Positions 9,073 to 18,512 of a DNA stretch of 41,537 nucleotides are shown piece after piece. Within the stretch, counting starts at the first letter, position 1. Each line of letters begins with the position of its first letter. The notes under the pieces are model-generated. The model was not told the origin of the DNA, made no database searches, and saw only the letters and a program-made list of their open reading frames with translations. The DNA comes from Lachnospiraceae bacterium (GTDB lineage: Bacteria; Bacillota; Clostridia; Lachnospirales; Lachnospiraceae), in assembly GCA_022791815.1 (NCBI GenBank), contig JAAVZU010000020.1:1-41537 (forward strand), read 5' to 3'. Position numbers and translations under genes: made by a program.

Positions 9073-10839
9073 CTACATCCTATCTGGTGCTTCCATTCCA
9101 AGTAAATCAACACAAGTTTCCAAAATTCCCTTTGTCACAGTTACAAGCCCAATCCATGACTGCTGTCTCTTTTCATCCTTTTCTGCAATAATTTTGTTCT
9201 CATGATAAAATCTTGCAAATGCATTCGATAATTCATAAATATATTGGCAGACTTTATGTGGTGCATGTTCTACAAAAGCATTCTCAACCATATCATTAAA
9301 CTTAGAAACACCAAGCATCAAAGTAGTCTCACTGTCATTAGCTGGTGGAAGAATCTGAAAAGTCTCTGGATCCTTTCCATTTTTTTCCTTATATTTTGCA
9401 AGAATAGACTTTATACGCACAATAGTATACAAAATGTATGGTCCTGTATTTCCTTCAAAAGAAGTAAATCTTTCTAAATCAAATATATAATCTTTGGATG
9501 CCTGATTAGACAAATCTCCATATTTTAAAGCTGCTACTCCAACTTTTCTAGCTATTTCTCTTGTCTCTTCTTTTGGCATATCCCTATCTGTCATCTTTTC
9601 ATAAACAGCATCTGTAATAGACTGGATTAAAGTTTCTAAACGCATTACTCCACCAGCTCTTGTCTTGAATGGCTTTCCATCTTTTCCATTCATTGTACCA
9701 AAACCCAAAAAGGTAAGTTTTACATCTTCGCCAACAATCTTTGTCTTTTTCGCACAACGGAATACCTGTTCAAAATATAACTCCTGCCTTTTATCTACCA
9801 CATAAGTAATGGCATCTGGTTGAAAAAGCTTTACACGTTCTACGATTGTAGCAAGATCTGTGGTATTATAAAGTGTCGCACCATCTGATTTTAATATCAT
9901 ACATGGAGGAATCTCTTTTTTGTCCGTCTCCTCTTTCACATCTACCACTAAAGCCCCTTCACTGACATAAGCATAACCTTCCTCTTTCATATATTTTACC
10001 ATATCCGGAATATATGGCTGTGCATCACTTTCTTTCTTCCAAAGGTCAAATTCTACATTTAACTTTGTATAATTCTTCTTTAAATCATTTACAGATACTT
10101 CTAATATATGATTCCAAAGTGCCTTATATCCTCTCTTTCCACTTTGTAGGAGAAATGTAGCATTCTGGGCTTCTTCTTTATATTCTGGATGCTCTTTGGC
10201 ATAAGCGTTGGCACAAGGATAGATTTCCTCTAATTCTGACATGGTGAATGGAGCTTCCTTAGGGTATTCCCCTTCATAAGTATCATCAAAATATACCCAT
10301 TCTGGATTACGTTTTTTACATTCTGTAATAATAAGTCCCATCTGTAATCCCCAGTCTCCAAGATGTGCATCTCCAATTATTTTATGTCCCATAAACTTTC
10401 CAAGTCTTTTTATACTCTCTCCAATAATTGCAGAACGCAAATGTCCTACATGCAGTGGCTTTGCGATATTAGGTCCGCCATAATCAATTACCATTGTCAT
10501 TGGATTTTTGGTTGTCTCACATCCATATTTTTCATCCTTCGCCATAGAATTTACATAATCAGAAAGGAATTCTTCACTAAGGGTTAAATTGATAAACCCT
10601 GGTGCTACAGCTTGAATATCCCCAAACATTTTATTATCCTTCAGATGTTCCACTACTTCATTTGCAATCATAATAGGTGCCTTTTTATATTGTTTTGCCG
10701 CTGCCATGGCACCATTACATTGATACTGGCATAAATCTGGTCTATTTGATACAGTAACTATTCCATATTTTTCTTCATATTCTGCCTTCAAAAAAGCATC
10801 TGTTACCTCTTTTTTTATTAAGTCTATTATCTTCTCCAT
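9073..10839 (-). CDS. argS: Arginyl-tRNA synthetase
   Basis: 588 aa class I synthetase that charges tRNA-Arg. The HIGH-type signature is HVGH at residues 130-133 within PNIAKPLHVGHLRSA, a block characteristic of ArgRS. The canonical KMSKS is replaced by a divergent loop (KTRAGGVMRL), as in many ArgRS enzymes. The C-terminal DALR anticodon-binding domain is represented by the tract near FARFYHENKI. First gene of the argS-dapF-murE-murF-priA run. The ATG at 10839 has AAGGAA upstream. A 126-bp inverted-repeat element occupies the leader; no T-box signature (AGGGTGG type) was found. Confidence 0.97.
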   Translation of the reverse strand: MEKIIDLIKKEVTDAFLKAEYEEKYGIVTVSNRPDLCQYQCNGAMAAAKQYKKAPIMIANEVVEHLKDNKMFGDIQAVAPGFINLTLSEEFLSDYVNSMAKDEKYGCETTKNPMTMVIDYGGPNIAKPLHVGHLRSAIIGESIKRLGKFMGHKIIGDAHLGDWGLQMGLIITECKKRNPEWVYFDDTYEGEYPKEAPFTMSELEEIYPCANAYAKEHPEYKEEAQNATFLLQSGKRGYKALWNHILEVSVNDLKKNYTKLNVEFDLWKKESDAQPYIPDMVKYMKEEGYAYVSEGALVVDVKEETDKKEIPPCMILKSDGATLYNTTDLATIVERVKLFQPDAITYVVDKRQELYFEQVFRCAKKTKIVGEDVKLTFLGFGTMNGKDGKPFKTRAGGVMRLETLIQSITDAVYEKMTDRDMPKEETREIARKVGVAALKYGDLSNQASKDYIFDLERFTSFEGNTGPYILYTIVRIKSILAKYKEKNGKDPETFQILPPANDSETTLMLGVSKFNDMVENAFVEHAPHKVCQYIYELSNAFARFYHENKIIAEKDEKRQQSWIGLVTVTKGILETCVDLLGMEAPDRM

Positions 10840-10860
10840 GATTCCATTCCTTTCCTTATT

Positions 10861-10986
10861 TAGGTAATTGTGACACTTTCATTCAACTATATACCACTAC
10901 AGTTGAAAGTAGTACGAATGTGCCTTATGTTGATATGTGACCTTACACAAAAACGGGAAGAGTAAATTGTATTTCACAATTACCTA
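10861..10986. repeat. 126-bp element with perfect 13-bp terminal inverted repeats
   Basis: TAGGTAATTGTGA at 10861-10873 is the exact reverse complement of 10974-10986. There is an internal stem TTCAACT...AGTTGAA (around 10881-10906). It contains no ORF of note and lies 21 bp upstream of the argS start, so it would form part of the argS leader or promoter region. Size, terminal repeats and lack of coding suggest a MITE, or a long-range mRNA hairpin. No target-site duplication is obvious. Confidence 0.5.
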
Positions 10987-11012
10987 TCGTTCCTTATTAG
11001 ACAATCATTTCC

Positions 11013-11045
11013 GTTACTATTCACATCTATATTACAAACAGTAAC
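11013..11045. repeat. Short palindrome of the GTTACTGTTCAC family
   Basis: GTTACTATTCAC (11013-11024) pairs with AAACAGTAAC (11036-11045) across an AT-rich loop. It lies between the arylsulfotransferase-like gene and the argS leader, with no T-tract to make it a convincing terminator. Confidence 0.45.
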
Positions 11046-11085
11046 TCTTTCCTACTATACCATATTTTTCCCATAAAATCTACAT

Positions 11086-12855
11086 TTACTCTCTTCCCAG
11101 ATAAAACCAGAACCCTTTCATATCCTGCTTTTCCACACGAAGGACATTTTTTAGTGTATGGGAAAATTTTCTTAATAACCGGTCTTTGGAATCATATTCT
11201 GCAAATTCGTTTCGGCTTCCATAGTTGTCAATACGATGTTCCTTATAATATTGCATACTTCCATTTTTCTTAGTATACTCCACTTCTTGTTCTTCCTCTA
11301 AATTAAAGGTTTTTGCACTTTCATCTATCAAATATTTCTTAATGTAAGAATATTCTGCATCTTTTTTAGAAGTTCCAATGTTAGAAAATACATTCCAATT
11401 AAACTTTTTATTGGTATCCCATTCTCCATAGTTACTATTCCACACATAAAGATAATATTGTCCCTCTGGCAACACTGTGGATGCTTCATATTTGATAAAA
11501 GACTGTCCTATATGAGAAAAAAACACATCTTCAGCCTCTCCCAAATCTATAACACTATTCTCCTGTTCTGCTGCTTGTTCTTCATCTGCTTCTTCCTGTC
11601 CACTCTTTTTCAATAATTTCTTTTTATAATCCGTTCCCTTCCAAATTTCCTCTTCTCCAATCATATAAGAAATTCTTGGTTCCCGGCTATTAATCTTGTC
11701 TACTTTTATAATTGTAGACAATTCTCTAGAACTTAGCAAAACGCCATCGCTTCCTACCTGCTCTATACAATTTAAGGAAATCCAGTCAAATTTTTTGGCC
11801 TTTTTTGTTTTCTTTGCTTTCTTCTCCATTTTTTTCAACAAATCTTCCATAGAAAATAATTCTGTTACCTGTTTAGAATCCATGTCTAAAGAAATTAGTG
11901 TATCCTTAATGGATTTACTTTTCTTCCCAGGTTTCGTAGCAAGAATCCACATTTGTCCATAGCCATTATATAAATAATCCACATACTGCTCATATTTTCC
12001 TATACTATACCGATCTATCACCTGTCCCAGCTTATCTACCAGTACAAATTGATTCTCAGAAATTCCATAAAACAAATTATCTTCATAGAATATCATTTTC
12101 TGCGAAGTAGTTCCAATTAAAGGAATTTCACTTCTTAAATATCCGCTATTATCGTACAACCATATATATTTATCTGAATAAATGGTATACAATCCATTGG
12201 AAATCTGCTCCTCGCTTTTCCCAATCTTGACATCCAGTTTACTTTTTGCCTTTGAAGCCAGTGCAGGTACATCAATAGAAAATACTACTTCATTTAATAA
12301 TTTTCCAGAAGGATTATACATATATAAAATAATATAATTTTTCTTTTCTGGAATAAACCCTGTTAACTGATAACTATGTTCTCTTGTTACGTTATCCTTT
12401 TCTCCATTATATAAGTTTCTTGTAAAATTTGGTATTTCCTCGTCTTCTACTTGAATAGAATAGCGAATAGATACATTTTCTCCTGTTTTAAAATACAGGT
12501 ACATAGACAAATTATTTGTTCCATATAAATTCCACTGCCACAATGGATTTTCAAAATCATATCTATTTCTCTTTTTCATTTTTTCCATTTCCTTGGTTTT
12601 TCCCTCGGAATATGTCTCATTATATAATACTTCTGGAGAATATTTTGAGGTAATATTATCAATAGGTGTTACTCTTGACTCTTCAAACGATACTTTGGGT
12701 GCATCTTCTGAAATAATATCCAACTCTTTAGCTGCCAGCTTCTTTTCTTCCTCTAAAGCATTTTGCCCTTTTTTATATAAGTAAAAACTTAATCCCCCCA
12801 ATCCTACAATCATAATCATACTGGTAATCAATATTTGTAATAATCGTTTCTTCAT
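11086..12855 (-). CDS. Membrane-anchored arylsulfotransferase-like protein (probable pseudoenzyme)
   Basis: 589 aa. An N-terminal membrane anchor (residues 4-27, no clear cleavage site) precedes an Ig-like domain (about 75-200) and a beta-propeller-like region (215-560). The pattern resembles the AssT arylsulfotransferase family: DWxxLN...LLSSR near 358-377, GQ near 450, and LPEGQYYLYVWNSNYG. The family's catalytic histidines appear replaced: Ser at 360 in DWISLN, Ser at 452 in GQS where the nucleophilic His is expected, and no His near 252. The Arg at 377 is kept. It is therefore probably not an active sulfotransferase and may bind a ligand or act structurally outside the cell. A lysine-rich insert (about 342-356) and an acidic linker (420-445) are present. 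It lies 58 bp after a membrane glycerophosphodiesterase and may be cotranscribed. The family assignment is by pattern recall. Confidence 0.6.
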   Translation of the reverse strand: MKKRLLQILITSMIMIVGLGGLSFYLYKKGQNALEEEKKLAAKELDIISEDAPKVSFEESRVTPIDNITSKYSPEVLYNETYSEGKTKEMEKMKKRNRYDFENPLWQWNLYGTNNLSMYLYFKTGENVSIRYSIQVEDEEIPNFTRNLYNGEKDNVTREHSYQLTGFIPEKKNYIILYMYNPSGKLLNEVVFSIDVPALASKAKSKLDVKIGKSEEQISNGLYTIYSDKYIWLYDNSGYLRSEIPLIGTTSQKMIFYEDNLFYGISENQFVLVDKLGQVIDRYSIGKYEQYVDYLYNGYGQMWILATKPGKKSKSIKDTLISLDMDSKQVTELFSMEDLLKKMEKKAKKTKKAKKFDWISLNCIEQVGSDGVLLSSRELSTIIKVDKINSREPRISYMIGEEEIWKGTDYKKKLLKKSGQEEADEEQAAEQENSVIDLGEAEDVFFSHIGQSFIKYEASTVLPEGQYYLYVWNSNYGEWDTNKKFNWNVFSNIGTSKKDAEYSYIKKYLIDESAKTFNLEEEQEVEYTKKNGSMQYYKEHRIDNYGSRNEFAEYDSKDRLLRKFSHTLKNVLRVEKQDMKGFWFYLGRE

Positions 12856-12913
12856 AATACTTCCTCCTTATAACTTCTCCTATTTTTTTCATTTCAATTA
12901 TTCTGTTCCTTGG

Positions 12914-14734
12914 CTATAGGAACAAGGTCAACAATTCTATAATAATTTTATTTCCAGAATTTTCATACAATTTCTGCCTTACATAATCAGGCTTATCTGT
13001 TATAATATTATCCACTCCCAATTGGCTAAGCCGTACTGCCTCCTTTTCGGAATTTACAGTCCATGCATGTACCTCTTTGCCATATTTGTGTGCGAGACGA
13101 ATCACTCTTTCATTGACAAAAGAAGCACGTATACTCAGGAAATCAATTTCCTCATCTAGATAATATCGCCCATAGGCAGATAATAAAATATAACCTGTCA
13201 CAATATCTTGGTTTAATTCTTTTACTTTATTTAAGGATTCTTTATACGTGGAGGTTACCACACACTGCCGTACAAAGTCATATTTTTCAATTAATGCAAC
13301 TACTTTTTCTTCCAGATCTGGCATATCTTTTTCTGCTTTAATTTCTATATTCAATTTCTTTTTTCCTTTACATAATTGCAATACTTCCTCTAAGGTAGGT
13401 ATCTTAGTTCCAATATAATCTTTTGAAAACCATCCTCCTGCATCTAAACTCCTTAATTCTTCAAGAGTCATTTCAGAAACTTTTCCATATACCCCTGTTG
13501 TTCGGAAAAGACTACTGTCATGCATAAGAACTACTTTGCCTTCTTTCGTTTCCTGCACATCTATTTCTATATAATCTGTTGTAGATTTCAGTGCCTGTTT
13601 TATAGCAGGTATTGTATTCTCTGGTGCTGCTGCTGAATCTCCACGGTGGGAAGTAATACAAATCTTACCAAAATTTTCTAAAGATATTGAGCTACCATTC
13701 CGAATCATATCATAAGTGACAATGCTATCTATTCCAAGTGTTAATAACAGTAATCCCCCCAATACTCTCTTTTTTACCCCAAAAGCATCTTGTGGAATTT
13801 CCTCCTCATACGTCTTTTGTTCTGGATTACAATGGTAAAATAAAACTACATTTCCAGTTATATGCAAATTCACTCCCAAAATCAGTACAACCACCAGAAT
13901 CATATTATATATATGTTCCTGTATAGTACAAAAAACCGCTATTTTTAGTGTATTTGGCACAAATATCACCAAAAAAACAATGGTAACCAAAACACATATC
14001 AAATAAAAAAGGGCTGACATTCCTATTACAAAAAAATTATTTCCTATCCACATTGCCACAATTTTAAAAGCATTTTTTATACACAATATCATGCTGAGTT
14101 TTCTGGATTCTTTTTCTTTTTTTCCCTCAAATAACACATAAGACAGCCGAAAAAATCTCAAAAAACCATGTATACATAATACAGTCATGAAAAGAAAAAA
14201 GATTATACTTACATACTTATACTTTGCCAATGTCTTTAAAATGACCTTTGGCACAGGCAGAAGCTCCCCTGCCAAATAAATTACTGGCATGTTATAGAAT
14301 AATCCAATTCCTATCCATGACAAAAAAAATCTGCCAAAACTTTCTTTTAAAAGTATAATATATTTTTGACCTGTTGTAAAAAGTAATGTTATTACACTTA
14401 TTTTCTCATTTGTATAAGAACGTTTTATAAATTCATAACTATATAACATCATATATTGCATACATATACATATTATGAGAAACATTAAAATAATTGCTGC
14501 TATCACTAATGGCTTACGAAAGAAAATCAGCATTATCTCTTGTGTTAGATAACGATATCCTTCCATTTGTAATAATCTTGTTATTATATTTGCAAAAAGT
14601 GGAGACAATAAAAGAATAAATACTCCCATATATATAAATTGAACAATGTACAATTTCCCCATCTCTTTTACAAGAAGCGAAAACATCTCTGATATTATAT
14701 TTCTTTTTTTATTTTTTTCACTCTTAACTTTCAT
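12914..14734 (-). CDS. Membrane-anchored glycerophosphodiester phosphodiesterase
   Basis: 606 aa. The N-terminal half (about residues 25-335) contains roughly seven or eight hydrophobic helices of the GPDPase membrane-domain type. The C-terminal half is a GDPD catalytic domain: HRGDSAAAPENT at 363-374, the metal-binding E-x-D in YIEIDVQ, and the catalytic HD in LMHDSSL. It hydrolyses glycerophosphodiesters to glycerol 3-phosphate and an alcohol. Membrane-domain versions are thought to act on lipid or teichoic-acid breakdown products. The ATG at 14734 has AAAGG 7 bases upstream. A palindromic TATAAT lies about 35 bp ahead and may be the -10. The arylsulfotransferase-like gene follows by 58 bp. 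Confidence 0.9.
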   Translation of the reverse strand: MKVKSEKNKKRNIISEMFSLLVKEMGKLYIVQFIYMGVFILLLSPLFANIITRLLQMEGYRYLTQEIMLIFFRKPLVIAAIILMFLIICICMQYMMLYSYEFIKRSYTNEKISVITLLFTTGQKYIILLKESFGRFFLSWIGIGLFYNMPVIYLAGELLPVPKVILKTLAKYKYVSIIFFLFMTVLCIHGFLRFFRLSYVLFEGKKEKESRKLSMILCIKNAFKIVAMWIGNNFFVIGMSALFYLICVLVTIVFLVIFVPNTLKIAVFCTIQEHIYNMILVVVLILGVNLHITGNVVLFYHCNPEQKTYEEEIPQDAFGVKKRVLGGLLLLTLGIDSIVTYDMIRNGSSISLENFGKICITSHRGDSAAAPENTIPAIKQALKSTTDYIEIDVQETKEGKVVLMHDSSLFRTTGVYGKVSEMTLEELRSLDAGGWFSKDYIGTKIPTLEEVLQLCKGKKKLNIEIKAEKDMPDLEEKVVALIEKYDFVRQCVVTSTYKESLNKVKELNQDIVTGYILLSAYGRYYLDEEIDFLSIRASFVNERVIRLAHKYGKEVHAWTVNSEKEAVRLSQLGVDNIITDKPDYVRQKLYENSGNKIIIELLTLFL

Positions 14735-15000
14735 ATTTATGCCTTTTCTGTATGTTTCTATTTTCCATTATAATGGGATATACTCGTAACAGCTTAGCCT
14801 ATGGGATTCACTTCCAAATTCTTCTCCTTTGCCAGCCACATACAAACTTTCATATTCCTATAAAATACATACCAGTCCAAATACTGCACATTTCCAAAAT
14901 AGAGCTTTTTTGAAACTTTCTGCTGTTTGTTGAAAATGTTCTTCTAATGACTGCACTTTTTATTCTTACTTTCTTATCTTGTTATATCCTATCTGTCATA

Positions 15001-16575
15001 CTATTCTTTTACATATTTTTCTATCAAGCAAGTATGTTTTTTGGTATCTTTATTATAATTAATTCCAACCAACAGCAAATTTCCATGATATTCCTTTAGG
15101 CTTTCCACGTATCTTTTTTCTTTTATTTGAACAATTGCACCTTCTGCAGAATGATTATATTTTAATTCCACTATCATAGCTGGTTTATCAGAATGTTTTC
15201 TTGGTATATAGACAATGTCAGCAAATCCTTTTCCTGTTGGAAATTCTCTGATTTTTGTATATTCATTGGCTGCATTATAATATGCTAGTGAAATCACACA
15301 ACTTAATGCATTCTCATCATTATAACTTAAAATAGATGTATTTTCACTATGCACCTGGTCTATCATTTGGGCAACTTTTTGTTCTTCTTCATTCCAAGTT
15401 AATTTTAAAAGTTCCTCGGATATCTGAATTAACTTTATTACTTCCTTCCAATTAGAACCTTCTACTGCATTTTTAAATTCTTCCTGTATCTCTGCATTTG
15501 GAATATAAACGCTTCCTGTTTCATCACTATATGCCAGATATCCAAGATGAATTAACAATGTCAATATGTCATCTTTGCTCTTAAAAGTTGTCATATCATT
15601 TTGAAATGTCCTTGTATTTACCTTATATCTATAACCAGAAACCATCTGTACAACTGCCGTTTTCAATCCATCAAAATCAGTATCTATATATTCTCTAAGT
15701 GCTTCATAGGTTTCTGTTTGTGTCCAATAATTTGCAATTTTATTTCTTCTAATGCTGTCTACTACTGATTTAGGATTATATATATGCAGGTTGTTACCAA
15801 ATGCATACCCATCATACCATTCCTTTTCCCTCTCAAAATCTACTTGGTATTGGCTGCATAATTTCTCTACTTCTTCTTCTGTAAAACCAATAAACTTGGC
15901 ATACTCTCCTGGGTCTGTCATGGAATATTCATCAAACATATTCAATGCAGAATGCGTTCCATATTTTTTGATTGGAAGAATCCCTGTCATATAAGCAAGA
16001 GAAACATATACTCTGTCTTTCAGCAGATTTCTTATAAAATCCAGATATTTTCTATGGTCTTCTGGTGTGTATTTCTTTTCCCTTAAAATACAATCCCATT
16101 CGTCAATAATAAAAATGAAACTTTCCCCTGTTTTACTATATAATTTATCCAATGCCATGCTTAGAAATTTTTCCTGTTCTGGAATTTTATCTTTATAGTT
16201 TTCTTTTAACTCTGCCAAAATTTCCGATTGTATATATGCAATTAATTCCTCTGCAGAAGATACAACACTTAAAAAATTTTGTATATTCAAGGCAATTACA
16301 TTATATTGATTTAGATTTTCTCTAAAATTCTCATCTTCTGCTATTTTATATTTCTCAAATAGTTCCCTTGAATTACATCCTTTTCCATAGTAGGCTGCCA
16401 GCATGTTTGCTGCCATAGATTTTCCAAATCTTCTTGGACGGCTGATGCATAGAAATCTCTGCATCGTATCTATTGACTCATTTGTATATTTAATCAATTC
16501 TGTTTTATCTACATAAATTTTAGAATGAATTGCACGCTTAAAGCTTTCATTTCCTGGATTCAAATAAATCCCCAT
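15001..16575 (-). CDS. AAA-ATPase-like / PD-(D/E)XK nuclease-superfamily protein
   Basis: 524 aa from the ATG at 16575. A GGGGGGAG ribosome site just upstream decides this start; the in-frame ATG at 16593 would place that site inside the gene. The N-terminal AAA-ATPase-like domain has Walker-type RPRRFGKSMAA near residues 47-57 and Walker B FIFIIDEWD. The C-terminal domain has the restriction-endonuclease-like pattern FADIVY...IVELKYN (Asp, then Glu-x-Lys). This fits the AAA-ATPase_like plus PDDEXK_9 architecture (DUF1703 type), found in many paralogous copies in gut Clostridia and Bacteroidetes. Its function is not established; roles in mobile-element biology or defence have been suggested. 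It is monocistronic by spacing. Confidence 0.85.
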   Translation of the reverse strand: MGIYLNPGNESFKRAIHSKIYVDKTELIKYTNESIDTMQRFLCISRPRRFGKSMAANMLAAYYGKGCNSRELFEKYKIAEDENFRENLNQYNVIALNIQNFLSVVSSAEELIAYIQSEILAELKENYKDKIPEQEKFLSMALDKLYSKTGESFIFIIDEWDCILREKKYTPEDHRKYLDFIRNLLKDRVYVSLAYMTGILPIKKYGTHSALNMFDEYSMTDPGEYAKFIGFTEEEVEKLCSQYQVDFEREKEWYDGYAFGNNLHIYNPKSVVDSIRRNKIANYWTQTETYEALREYIDTDFDGLKTAVVQMVSGYRYKVNTRTFQNDMTTFKSKDDILTLLIHLGYLAYSDETGSVYIPNAEIQEEFKNAVEGSNWKEVIKLIQISEELLKLTWNEEEQKVAQMIDQVHSENTSILSYNDENALSCVISLAYYNAANEYTKIREFPTGKGFADIVYIPRKHSDKPAMIVELKYNHSAEGAIVQIKEKRYVESLKEYHGNLLLVGINYNKDTKKHTCLIEKYVKE

Positions 16576-16702
16576 TGTTCTCCCCCCTTCCATTACACAT
16601 TTTTTGCTTTCCTTTCATAAAGCTTTTTCTCAATTGTCCACGACTTATTCTATTTTTATTATATCATAATGTAAAAGTTATGCAAATACCAAAGAGAATA
16701 AC

Positions 16703-16755
16703 AAAACTGTCAACCAATTCTTGAAGTCTATCCAGAATTTGATTGACAGTTTTTT
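16703..16755 (-). terminator. Terminator of the fatty-acid operon
   Basis: AAAACTGTCAA... pairs with ...TTGACAGTTTT to form a stem of about 19 bp with minor mismatches and a loop of about 12. It begins two bases after the accA stop codon (16757). The downstream tract on the minus strand is TTTTGTTATT. The plus-strand side also ends in T6, so it could act in both directions. Confidence 0.75.
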
Positions 16756-16756
16756 A

Positions 16757-17563
16757 TTAAAACTTGCGGAATCTATTGTAACGCTCTGCCACAATTTCTT
16801 CCTCTGTTTTATCTTTATACTTTTTTAAAAACGCTATAATTCCTTCTTTCATCTGTCTCACGACATCTGATATATCCTCTACATCTGCAGGTTGTTCTTC
16901 TGTAATTACCTTTTCTACAATACCTAGAGATTGTAATTCATTGGCAGTAATCTTCATAACATCAGCAGCCTCTTCGGCTCTTTTACTATCTTTCCAAAGA
17001 ATGGACGCAAATCCTTCTGGTGAAAGCACAGAATATGTAGCATTCTCCATCATCCATACCTCATTGGCAACACCAAGTGCCAAAGCACCACCACTTCCAC
17101 CTTCGCCAATGAAAATTGCCAGAATTGGAACACGAAGCCCTGCCATCTCAAAAAGATTTCTTGCAATCGCTTCTCCTTGTCCTCTTTCCTCTGCTTCCAT
17201 ACCACAAAAAGCTCCTGGCGTATCCACGAAACAAATAATTGGACGATGGAATTTTTCAGCCTGTTTCATTAAGCGTAACGCTTTCCGATATCCCTCTGGA
17301 TATGGCATACCAAAATTACGACGTCCATTCTCTTTTAAACTGCGTCCTTTTTGTTGGCCAATAACCGTAACATACTGCTTTTCAATAGTCGCAATCCCGC
17401 CTATAATCGCCCCATCATCCCGATATAAACGGTCACCATGAAGTTTTATAAATTGATTAAATACACGGTTTACATAATCCTGCGTATATGGTCTTTCACT
17501 ACTTCTGGAAATCTGCACTTTCTCCCATGCGGTTCTTTCTGTCTTTAACATCTCTTCCATCAT
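16757..17563 (-). CDS. accA: Acetyl-CoA carboxylase carboxyltransferase subunit alpha
   Basis: 268 aa, the short form usual in Firmicutes compared with about 319 in E. coli. With AccD it transfers the carboxyl group from carboxybiotin to acetyl-CoA, making malonyl-CoA. Crotonase-fold signatures are seen: [37 protein letters not shown], and [32 protein letters not shown]. Last gene of the operon, 61 bp after accD, and followed immediately by a strong hairpin terminator. The start is slightly uncertain (MM at positions 1-2). Confidence 0.97.
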   Translation of the reverse strand: MMEEMLKTERTAWEKVQISRSSERPYTQDYVNRVFNQFIKLHGDRLYRDDGAIIGGIATIEKQYVTVIGQQKGRSLKENGRRNFGMPYPEGYRKALRLMKQAEKFHRPIICFVDTPGAFCGMEAEERGQGEAIARNLFEMAGLRVPILAIFIGEGGSGGALALGVANEVWMMENATYSVLSPEGFASILWKDSKRAEEAADVMKITANELQSLGIVEKVITEEQPADVEDISDVVRQMKEGIIAFLKKYKDKTEEEIVAERYNRFRKF

Positions 17564-17624
17564 GCACCAAACCTTTCTGCAATTCTATCAAACATATCTT
17601 TTCATCCAAGAGATAGGTTACTGT

Positions 17625-18479
17625 TTAGCTGTTTGCCGCTGAACTATAAGCACTCTTTAACAAAAAACGTAACACTCTCTTCATTTTACCTCTAGGTACA
17701 ATCTTATCTATCATTCCATGTTCTAACAGAAATTCTGCACTTTGGAATCCTTCTGGTAATTTTTGATGGATTGTCTGCTCTATTACTCTTGGTCCTGCAA
17801 AACCAATTAATGCTTTCGGCTCTGCCAAAATCACATCACCCAACATAGCAAAACTGGCTGTAACACCACCTGTTGTAGGATCTGTCAAAACTGAAATATA
17901 CAACAATCCTGCCTCATCATGCCTTTTTAGTGCTTGTGCCGTTTTTGCCATCTGCATCAAAGACAGCATTCCCTCCTGCATCCTGGCACCACCAGAACAA
18001 CAAAAAATAATCACAGGTAATCTTTCCTTTGTCGCACGTTCCACCATTCTGGTCAACTTTTCTCCAACAATCATTCCCATACTTCCCATAAGAAAACTGG
18101 CTGACATTACTCCAATTGCAGTCTCTACACCATCAATTTTACCTTTTCCAGTTACAACAGCCTCCGACAGCCCTGTATTTTGCTGATTCTTCTTAATTTT
18201 ATCCTCATAGTTTGGAAAATTCAAAGGATTCTTTGTCTCCAATTCTTTATCCCATTCTTCAAAACTTCCAGCATCTAATACCATCCCTAATCGTTCCATT
18301 GGAGATATCCGAAAGTAATAACCACATTTAGGGCAAATATGATTTTGTTCAATTACATCTTCTGTATAGACAATATGATTACACTTCTCACATTTTTGAA
18401 AGAGTCCTTCTTCAATTTGCTGACGATGATAACTCTCTAATACTTTTCTAGACTTTTTCTCCTGCTTTTTGAACAACAT
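17625..18479 (-). CDS. accD: Acetyl-CoA carboxylase carboxyltransferase subunit beta
   Basis: 284 aa from the ATG at 18479, which has AGAGG 7 bases upstream. An in-frame TTG at 18497 precedes that site and is rejected. The N-terminal zinc ribbon has C30, C33, C49 and C52 (CEKC...CPKC). The crotonase-fold core contains [14 protein letters not shown] and [11 protein letters not shown], and [18 protein letters not shown]. It forms the carboxyltransferase with AccA. The 3' end runs into a sequence resembling the GTTACTGTT repeat family (TAA at 17627-17625 lies inside it), so the last few residues may have been altered by repeat insertion. Confidence 0.97.
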   Translation of the reverse strand: MLFKKQEKKSRKVLESYHRQQIEEGLFQKCEKCNHIVYTEDVIEQNHICPKCGYYFRISPMERLGMVLDAGSFEEWDKELETKNPLNFPNYEDKIKKNQQNTGLSEAVVTGKGKIDGVETAIGVMSASFLMGSMGMIVGEKLTRMVERATKERLPVIIFCCSGGARMQEGMLSLMQMAKTAQALKRHDEAGLLYISVLTDPTTGGVTASFAMLGDVILAEPKALIGFAGPRVIEQTIHQKLPEGFQSAEFLLEHGMIDKIVPRGKMKRVLRFLLKSAYSSAANS

Positions 18480-18512
18480 AGCAATTCCTCTTTTCAAACT
18501 GAATATTATCTA

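Noticed and set aside
10840-11085. T-box riboswitch ahead of argS
   Set aside because: No AGGGTGG-type antiterminator sequence or specifier-stem pattern is visible; the region is explained by the inverted-repeat element and a short palindrome.
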